Source: Herbidospora solisilvae
GTDB taxonomy: Bacteria; Actinomycetota; Actinomycetes; Streptosporangiales; Streptosporangiaceae
Assembly: GCF_009901565.1 (NCBI RefSeq)
Contig: NZ_WXEW01000002.1
Location: 434,001-498,000, forward strand
Length of the DNA stretch: 64,000 bases
Direction of reading: 5' to 3'
Positions 58,125-64,000 of this stretch are shown here, in pieces (positions within the stretch are counted from its first letter, which is position 1; each line of letters begins with the position of its first letter). The notes beneath the pieces are model-generated. The model ran no database searches and was not told the origin of the DNA. It saw only the letters and a program-made list of their open reading frames with translations. Both the position numbers and the translations under genes were made by a program.

Positions 58125-58795
58125 CAGTTCTCCTCGGTCTCGGCCGGAGTGCCGGACAGCACCTTGTTGATGTGGTCCATGTGGGTGCCCGCGGCGACGA
58201 CGTGGAGCACGTCGCCCTCCTGGAGCACGGTGTCCTGGGCCGGCACGACCGCCTCGCCCATCCGGTTGAAGAACGCGACCCGGCCGCCGACGGCGGTCTC
58301 GAGGTCGACGGCGCGGGTGCCGATCCAGGCCGGGTTGTAGGTGACCTCGGCCAGCACGACGGTGCCCGTCGGGTCGCGCCACAGCGGTTCGGCCCCCTCG
58401 GGCAGCACGCGGCGCAGGATCTGGTCGGCCGTCCACCGCACGGTGGCCACGGTCGGGATGCCCAGCCGCTGGTAGACCTCGGCGCGGCGGGGGTCGTAGA
58501 TGCGGGCCACGACGTTGTCGACGCCGAAGGTCTCGCGCGCCACGCGGGCGCTGATGATGTTGGAGTTGTCGCCGCTGGACACCGCGACGTAGGCCTGGGC
58601 CGACTCGATGCCCGCCTCTTCCAGGACGTCTCGGTCGAAGCCGATCCCGGTGACCCGGCGCCCCCGGAACCCCGCGCGCAGGCGGCGGAACGCCTGGGGA
58701 TCACGATCGATGATCGCGACCGAATGGCCGTTGTCCTCCAGGATGTGGGCGAGCGTGGATCCCACGCGCCCGCACCCCATGATCACGATGTGCAT
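58124..58795 (-). CDS. TrkA-type potassium regulatory protein (CeoB-like)
   Basis: The 223-residue RCK protein starts MHIVIMGCGRVGSTLAHILEDNGHSVAIIDRD with the GxGxxG NAD motif (7-12), followed by a TrkA-C domain (about 140-223). It is the first gene of the two-gene trkA operon, divergent by 98 bases from the APC/KimA-like permease. No TrkH/KtrB pore gene is adjacent, so the permease across the promoter is the likely partner. Confidence 0.93.
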   Translation of the reverse strand: MHIVIMGCGRVGSTLAHILEDNGHSVAIIDRDPQAFRRLRAGFRGRRVTGIGFDRDVLEEAGIESAQAYVAVSSGDNSNIISARVARETFGVDNVVARIYDPRRAEVYQRLGIPTVATVRWTADQILRRVLPEGAEPLWRDPTGTVVLAEVTYNPAWIGTRAVDLETAVGGRVAFFNRMGEAVVPAQDTVLQEGDVLHVVAAGTHMDHINKVLSGTPAETEEN

Positions 58796-58893
58796 GCTCC
58801 CCGCCGGTGTCGAGACGTCGATGGGGACAGTATCCCGTCTATGGGCACCGCCGCGTGCCGTGTCCCTGGTCAGGGCGACTAGGCTTCTCAGTC

Positions 58894-60942
58894 GTGCCAA
58901 AGGTGACGGATCTCGTCAAGCGCCTCGTGGTCGGGCGCGCCTTGCGCAGCACCGAGCTGCACGGGCAGCTCCTGCCCAAGCGCGTCGCCCTGCCGGTCTT
59001 CGCCAGCGACGCGCTTTCCTCCGTGGCCTACGCGCCGCAGGAGATCCTCGTCATCCTCTCGATCGCCGGTGTCGCCGCCTACAACTTCAGCCCGTGGGTC
59101 GCCGTGGGCGTCGTCGTGATCATGCTGACGGTGGTGGCGTCGTACCGGCAGAACGTGCACGCCTACCCGTCGGGCGGCGGCGACTACGAGGTCGCCACGG
59201 TCAACCTTGGGCCCAACGCCGGGCTCACCGTGGCCAGCGCGCTGCTGGTCGACTACGTGCTCACGGTGGCCGTGTCGGTCGCCAACGGCGTCGACTACGT
59301 CGGCGCCACGATCCCGTTCGTGGCCACCCACAAGCCGCTCGTGGCGATCCTCATCGTGGTGGTCCTGACGCTGATGAACCTGCGGGGCATCCGCGAGTCG
59401 GGCATCGCGTTCGCGGTCCCCACCTATCTCTTCATGGCGTCGGTCATCGGGATGATCCTCTGGGGGCTGTTCCGGCTGATCGTCCTGGGCGACCAGCTGC
59501 GCGCCCCGACCGCCGGGTTCGACGTGGTGCCCGAGGAGATGGACCTGGCCGGGTTCGCCCTGGCGTTCCTGGTGCTGCGGGCCTTCGCGTCAGGCTGCGC
59601 CGCGCTGACCGGGGTCGAGGCGATCAGCAACGGCGTGCCGGCCTTCCGCAAGCCCAAGAGCCGCAACGCCGCCACCACGCTGCTGCTGATGGGCACGGTC
59701 GCCGTCAGCATGTTCGGCGGCATCATCTTCCTGGGCCTGAAGGCGGGCGTGACGGTCGCCGAGCCGGCCCACGTCGCGGGCGGCCTGCTGCGGCCCGACG
59801 GCACGGCGGTCGGCCCGAACTACTACCAGGAGCCGATCATCTCGCAGGTCGCCTCGGCCGTCTTCGGGCCGGGAACGCTCCTGTTCATCCTGGTCTCGGC
59901 CGTGACGGCGCTGATCCTGTTCCTGGCGGCCAACACGGCGTTCAACGGCTTCCCGGTGCTGGGCTCGATCCTGGCGCAGGACCGCTACCTGCCCCGCCAG
60001 CTCCACACCCGGGGCGACCGGCTGGCCTTCAGCAACGGCATCATCATCCTGGCCGCCGGGGCGGGCCTGCTGATCTGGGCGTTCGACGCCGACGTCAGCA
60101 AGCTGCTGAACCTCTACATCGTGGGCGTGTTCGTGTCGTTCACGCTCAGCCAGACGGGCATGGTCCGCCACTGGACCCGGATGTTGCGCACCGAGACCGA
60201 CGCCAAGGTCCGGTTCCAGATGATGCGGGCCCGGGTGATCAACGGGTTCGGCGGCGTGATGACCGGCGTCGTGCTCGTGGTCGTGCTGATCACGAAGTTC
60301 ACCCACGGCGCCTACATCGTCTGCATCGCCATGCCGGTGCTGTTCCTGATGATGAAGGGCATCCGGCACCACTATGACGCGGTCGCGACCGAGTTGTCCG
60401 CGCCCGAGGACGACATCGACGCCTCGATGCTCCCGGCCCGCAACCACGCGATCGTGCTGGTCTCCAAGATCCACAAGCCCACGTTGCGGGCGCTGGCCTA
60501 CGCCCGCGCCACCCGCCCCTCCACCCTGGAGGCCGTCTCGGTGGGCGTCGACCCGGCCGAGTCGCAGCGCCTCCAGGAGGAGTGGGACCGGCGCGGCATC
60601 CCCGTGACGCTGAAGATCCTCGACTCGCCCTACCGCGAGATCACCCGGCCCATCCTCGAGTACGTCAAGTCGCTGCGCCGCCGCTCCCCGCGCGACGTGG
60701 TGACCGTCTACATCCCCGAGTACGTCGTCGGCCGCTGGTGGGAGCACCTGTTGCACAACCAGAGCGCGCTGCGGCTGAAGGCCAAACTGTTGTTCAAGCC
60801 CGGTGTCATGGTCACCAGCGTGCCGTGGCAGCTCCAGTCGGCCGACCGGGTCATCGGCCGGGTCGAACCGGCCGCCCCGGGATCCGTGCGACGGCCCTAT
60901 GGATCTTCGTCCGGTCGGTCCGGCGGCCAGTCCAAGGCATGA
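58894..60942 (+). CDS. APC-superfamily permease, KimA-like potassium importer
   Basis: This 682-residue protein has about 12 membrane segments (to ~510) and a soluble C-terminal domain (about 530-660). The blocks [66 protein letters not shown] and [26 protein letters not shown] correspond closely to remembered Bacillus subtilis KimA (YdaO), a K+/H+ symporter. GTG start. The divergent TrkA pair supports a potassium role. It is followed eight bases later by the methyltransferase gene. In databases this family is usually labelled amino acid permease. Confidence 0.88.
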   Translation: MPKVTDLVKRLVVGRALRSTELHGQLLPKRVALPVFASDALSSVAYAPQEILVILSIAGVAAYNFSPWVAVGVVVIMLTVVASYRQNVHAYPSGGGDYEVATVNLGPNAGLTVASALLVDYVLTVAVSVANGVDYVGATIPFVATHKPLVAILIVVVLTLMNLRGIRESGIAFAVPTYLFMASVIGMILWGLFRLIVLGDQLRAPTAGFDVVPEEMDLAGFALAFLVLRAFASGCAALTGVEAISNGVPAFRKPKSRNAATTLLLMGTVAVSMFGGIIFLGLKAGVTVAEPAHVAGGLLRPDGTAVGPNYYQEPIISQVASAVFGPGTLLFILVSAVTALILFLAANTAFNGFPVLGSILAQDRYLPRQLHTRGDRLAFSNGIIILAAGAGLLIWAFDADVSKLLNLYIVGVFVSFTLSQTGMVRHWTRMLRTETDAKVRFQMMRARVINGFGGVMTGVVLVVVLITKFTHGAYIVCIAMPVLFLMMKGIRHHYDAVATELSAPEDDIDASMLPARNHAIVLVSKIHKPTLRALAYARATRPSTLEAVSVGVDPAESQRLQEEWDRRGIPVTLKILDSPYREITRPILEYVKSLRRRSPRDVVTVYIPEYVVGRWWEHLLHNQSALRLKAKLLFKPGVMVTSVPWQLQSADRVIGRVEPAAPGSVRRPYGSSSGRSGGQSKA

Positions 60943-60949
60943 TGGAGGG

Positions 60950-62182
60950 ATGCTTGAACTGACGGTGGGCCAGGTGGCCAATGGCGGATGGTGCGTCGCC
61001 CGGCACGACGGGCGGGTGGTGTTCGTCAGGCACGCGCTTCCCGGAGAGCGGGTGCGGGCCCGCGTCACCGAGGAGACGGCCCGCTTCCTCCGCGCCGACG
61101 CGGTGGAGATCCTGGAGCCCTCGCCCGACCGGGTGACCCCGCCCTGCCCCTTCAGCGGGCCGGGCCGGTGCGGCGGCTGCGACTGGCAGCACGCCTCCCT
61201 GGAGGCGCAGCGGCGCCTGAAGGCCGACGTGGTGGCCGAACAGTTGTCCCGGCTCGCGGGCATCGACCGGAAGATCACGGTCGAGGAGGTGCCCGGCGCG
61301 CCCGACGGCCTCGGCTGGCGCACCCGCGTCCAGTACGCCACCGGCCGCGACGGCCTCCTGGGCCTGCGCCGCCATCGGTCCCACGACGTCGAGCCGGTGA
61401 CCGACTGCCTGATCGCCGACCCCACGATCGAGGAACTGCGCGTCGCCACCGAGGGCTGGCGCGGCGCCTCCTCGGTGGAGTTCATCGCCTCGACCGGCGG
61501 TGACCACGCGGTCGTGGTCACCCCCAAACCCCACCGCGACGTGCGGATCCCCGACATCGACGCCAGCGTCATGCTCGACGAGGGCCGGCGCGGCACCCGC
61601 GTCCTCCAGGGCCACGGCACCCTCACCGAACGGGTGGGCGAGCGCGACTTCCGCGTCTCGGCCAGCGGCTTCTGGCAGGTCCACCCGGGCGCGGCGGCGA
61701 CCCTGCTCGACGCCGTCCTCGACTTCGCCCAGCCCAAGCCGGGCGAGTGGGCCCTCGACCTCTACTGCGGCGCCGGCCTGTTCGCAGCCGGCCTGGCCGA
61801 GGCGGTCGGCCCGTCGGGAGCCGTGCTGGGCATCGAGAGCGAGGCCCAGGCGGTGCAGGACGCCCGCTGGAACCTGCGCGGCGTCACCCAGGTCTCCTTC
61901 GAGCGTGGCCGCGTGGAGGAGGCCCTCGACCGGCTGGAGATCGAACGCGCCGACCTGGTGGTGACCGACCCGCCTCGGGCGGGGCTGGGGCGCGAGGTCG
62001 TGGACCGGGTGGCGGGGCTGCGGGCCTCGCGGGTCGTGTACGTGTCGTGTGATCCGGCGACGCTGGCGCGGGACATCAAGTGGTTCGGGGAGCTCGGGTA
62101 CGAACTGGCGGACATCCGCGCTTTTGACCAATATCCGATGACGCACCACGTGGAGTGTGTCGCGTTGCTGGTCAGGGCCTAG
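60950..62182 (+). CDS. TrmA/RumA-family RNA (uracil-5-)-methyltransferase
   Basis: The 410-residue enzyme has an N-terminal TRAM domain (about 1-55), an iron-sulfur cluster motif CPFSGPGRCGGCDWQH (C66, C74, C77) and a C-terminal SAM domain with DLYCGAGLF (about 265-273) and the catalytic Cys in YVSCDPATLARD (about 362-373). It methylates uracil in tRNA or 23S rRNA. It is the Rv2689c homologue and likely cotranscribed with the permease. Which RNA is the substrate cannot be told. Confidence 0.93.
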   Translation: MLELTVGQVANGGWCVARHDGRVVFVRHALPGERVRARVTEETARFLRADAVEILEPSPDRVTPPCPFSGPGRCGGCDWQHASLEAQRRLKADVVAEQLSRLAGIDRKITVEEVPGAPDGLGWRTRVQYATGRDGLLGLRRHRSHDVEPVTDCLIADPTIEELRVATEGWRGASSVEFIASTGGDHAVVVTPKPHRDVRIPDIDASVMLDEGRRGTRVLQGHGTLTERVGERDFRVSASGFWQVHPGAAATLLDAVLDFAQPKPGEWALDLYCGAGLFAAGLAEAVGPSGAVLGIESEAQAVQDARWNLRGVTQVSFERGRVEEALDRLEIERADLVVTDPPRAGLGREVVDRVAGLRASRVVYVSCDPATLARDIKWFGELGYELADIRAFDQYPMTHHVECVALLVRA

Positions 62183-62186
62183 TGTC

Positions 62187-63272
62187 CTAAGGCCGCGCTG
62201 CCGTCCGGTCGTCCGGCACCCAGCCCTGGCGCAGGAACAGCGTGTAGCCGATGACCGCAGGGACCGTCACGTTGAGCTTCCCCGGATCCGTCGTCAGGAT
62301 CTCCTCGCAGGAGTTGAGGCGCCCTGACGTCGGATCGATGATGAGCACCCATCTCCTGGGGAGCCCGACCGCGGCCTCGAAGGCGATCGCCTCACCCGCG
62401 CGCCCCGCCCGGTCGACGGTCATCCCCAGGTAGGCCAAGGGCTGGCCGGCCAGCATCCGCCACAGCGCGGCCGACAGCCGCGGCGAGACGATCTGCTCGC
62501 TGTGCAGGTCGATGACGCCTCGGACAAGCCGGTATCCGTCGGGAACGTCCGCGGGAACCGGTCCGGTCCCGAGCAGGGCCCGGCGGAGGTTCCCGGCCTC
62601 CAGGGGCAGGTTCTCCGCAGCCGGCCCGGCCAGGGAGTCGGCGGGGAAGACCTCGTCGGACACGGGGGAGCCGCCGGTCACCGCGGCCGCCGTCTCGGGG
62701 CTTCCGTATCCGATGACGACCGGCTCGGCTCGGTGTTCGCGGCGTCGTGCCGTGCCGGAGCGCGAGAGCGGCGTCCACTGCTCCACGACGGTGGGAACCA
62801 CCGCGGTGCCGGCCTGCCCCTGAGTCACCGCCACGTTGAGATACCACGCGTTGAACTGCAGGTATACGAACGCGGCGTCGGCCGGCACGGACGTGACAGG
62901 CTGCCGGTCGGCCGCATCGGCCAGCTTCAGCAGAACCGCGTCAGCGGCGGGCGGTGTGCCGTTCAACTCTGCCCTCCCGTTAACCAGGTCGTAGTGCAAC
63001 ATCGCCACGGTGGGCGTCCGGGAGACGTCCACCCGGTCGAGGGACCTGAACGTGGTGAGCCCCGCGACCGACGCCAGCGTCGCGGCCCCTGCCAGGCCGA
63101 GTGCCCGTCGCCGAGTGGGCAGGGAGGCCGCCGCTGGTTCGGATGCGGGGGCGAGGATCCGGGCGAGGAGCGCGCGCGATCGAGGGTGCCGCGCGACGCC
63201 GTCGAACATCGTGGCCGGCACGGGATCCAGCTGTGCCATGAGGTGTTTCACGTCGTCGAACTCCGTCGTCAT
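62187..63272 (-). CDS. CU044_5270 family protein, putative sigma-associated
   Basis: The 361-residue product has a soluble N-terminus (MTTEFDDVKHLMAQLDPVPAT), then a twin-arginine-like segment TRRRALGLAGAATLASVAGL (about 58-77) that is probably a membrane anchor, and a large extracytoplasmic domain. This family typically follows an ECF sigma-factor gene and is thought to be its membrane-bound partner or anti-sigma-like regulator. Its ATG overlaps the sigma stop by four bases. No ZAS zinc motif is present, so it is not a classic anti-sigma factor. Confidence 0.87.
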   Translation of the reverse strand: MTTEFDDVKHLMAQLDPVPATMFDGVARHPRSRALLARILAPASEPAAASLPTRRRALGLAGAATLASVAGLTTFRSLDRVDVSRTPTVAMLHYDLVNGRAELNGTPPAADAVLLKLADAADRQPVTSVPADAAFVYLQFNAWYLNVAVTQGQAGTAVVPTVVEQWTPLSRSGTARRREHRAEPVVIGYGSPETAAAVTGGSPVSDEVFPADSLAGPAAENLPLEAGNLRRALLGTGPVPADVPDGYRLVRGVIDLHSEQIVSPRLSAALWRMLAGQPLAYLGMTVDRAGRAGEAIAFEAAVGLPRRWVLIIDPTSGRLNSCEEILTTDPGKLNVTVPAVIGYTLFLRQGWVPDDRTAARP

Positions 63273-63811
63273 GACCTTCTCTCCTTCGCGGAGGCCTCCG
63301 GCCGCACCTGGAGATCGTCGAGGGCGGCCAGGAACCGTCGTCGCGCTCGCTGCGCGCGGACCGCCATGGTCGCGGGTGTGCATCCCAGGACCAGAGCCGC
63401 GTGGGAGATCGACAGATCCTCCCAGCCGATGAGCCGCAGGACTTCCTGATCTTGCGGCGACAGCCGTCGTAAGGCCTGCTCCAGGCCCGACGCGGCGACG
63501 GCGTCGTCGGCGTGATCCCCGGCCGTGTCCCTCCCTGCCCACGAAACGCTCATCAGGCGTGACATGAGCCTTCGGCTGCGCCGCTCCCGGCGCTGCTCGT
63601 TGGCCACGAGGTTGCGGGCGATGCCGTAGAGCCACGGCAACGCCTCGTCGTCGCGGGCGGGGAGATCGGCGATCTTGCGCCAGGCCACCACGAACGTCTC
63701 CGCCGCTACGTCGCCCGCGGAGTCGCCGCCGACGCGGCGCGCCGCGTACCGCAGCACAGGCTCGTAGCAGTCGTCGAAGAGCCGGGTGAACCTCGCCACG
63801 TGCTCCGGCAT
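63269..63811 (-). CDS. ECF-type RNA polymerase sigma factor
   Basis: The 180-residue sigma factor has region 2 (about 8-75, FDDCYEPVLRYAARRVGGDSAGDVAAETFVVAWRKI ... ALPWLYGIARN) and region 4 (about 115-165, ALRRLSPQDQEVLRLIGWEDLSISHAALVLGCTPATMAVRAQRARRRF). It is the first gene of the operon with the CU044_5270 protein. ATG 63811 follows GGAGGCGGG. It should direct polymerase to a small regulon; no autoregulated promoter motif can be assigned by eye. Confidence 0.94.
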   Translation of the reverse strand: MPEHVARFTRLFDDCYEPVLRYAARRVGGDSAGDVAAETFVVAWRKIADLPARDDEALPWLYGIARNLVANEQRRERRSRRLMSRLMSVSWAGRDTAGDHADDAVAASGLEQALRRLSPQDQEVLRLIGWEDLSISHAALVLGCTPATMAVRAQRARRRFLAALDDLQVRPEASAKERRS

Positions 63812-63960
63812 CCCGCCTCCTTCTCGGCCTGACGCCTGCCTATGTCCGGGACGTGGATTCGGATAACAGTCAAGCCCTCCAGATGGGTGTGCGCCTGGTA
63901 CGCCAACCAATCCGGTCAGTAACGGCGGTCGGCTCCCCGCGTGGGACAACCCTGAGCCTC

Positions 63961-64000
63961 ATGAGGATCACCGCCCTACTGAGCCTCCTTCTGGCCCTGA
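63961..64000 (+). CDS. Start of a secreted protein gene (cut by window end)
   Basis: ATG 63961 opens MRITALLSLLLAL, a typical signal-peptide beginning, and runs to the window edge without a stop. It is divergent from the ECF sigma gene, 149 bases away. Only 13 codons are visible and no clear ribosome site is seen, so identification is tentative. Confidence 0.5.
   Translation, partial: MRITALLSLLLAL

Noticed and set aside
63831-63960. ECF autoregulatory promoter
   Set aside because: No conserved AAC-type -35 with a matching -10 could be recognised by eye, so none is called.

Overview
The window is high-GC actinomycete chromosome. GTG/TTG starts, 4-bp stop/start overlaps, SepH, DUF4193, DUF4235, a CutRS-type two-component pair and coproporphyrin ferrochelatase all point to Actinobacteria, most likely a filamentous genus of the Streptosporangiaceae type. 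The family-level placement is an inference.

Region 1 (1-12272) is an integrated element of the AICE/pSAM2 type, about 12 kb long. The window opens inside the 3' half of the RNase P RNA gene (rnpB). The last 31 bases of that RNA (194-224) recur with one mismatch at 12242-12272, so rnpB itself appears to be the attachment site. Between the repeats lie a low-GC cargo gene; tyrosine integrase, excisionase and rolling-circle-type Rep; two tiny CxxCxGxG zinc-motif genes; a DUF2637 membrane protein; an FtsK/TraB translocase; a SCO3933-like protein; an XRE-TPR regulator with GTACT-type operator clusters at both ends of its gene block; an ATPase of the anti-sigma kinase fold; and, next to the right end, a low-GC AAA ATPase + HNH nuclease pair resembling Septu (PtuA/PtuB). 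Two hairpins with the same loop sit just upstream of rep and of the FtsK gene.

Region 2 (12.3-35.8 kb) is ordinary chromosome: a NarL-type two-component system; a tRNA gene with an eight-base anticodon loop directly downstream of a conserved hypothetical gene; a lipoprotein; an AlkD-like protein; a SoxR regulon pair with a clear SoxR box; a MarR/cupin pair; a sigma-like membrane protein; a SulP-carbonic anhydrase fusion; a PEBP lipoprotein; two PH-domain membrane proteins; sepH; a sugar-lactone oxidase and an MFS transporter.

Region 3 (35.9-64 kb) follows the conserved actinobacterial order as I recall it from Streptomyces and Mycobacterium: sepH, ferrochelatase, suhB, cutRS, DUF4193, dut, DUF3710, OB-fold protein, DUF3159, two TrkA proteins, APC/KimA permease, TrmA-like methyltransferase, with otsA, valS and an AI-2E-family gene inserted. 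The order is interrupted at 40.2-44.7 kb by a compact three-gene cassette: DNA methyltransferase, NurA-like nuclease and HerA-like ATPase. It looks like a self-contained modification/restriction or defence system and is the best candidate here for something undescribed. The window ends with an ECF sigma factor/CU044_5270 pair and the first codons of a secreted protein.
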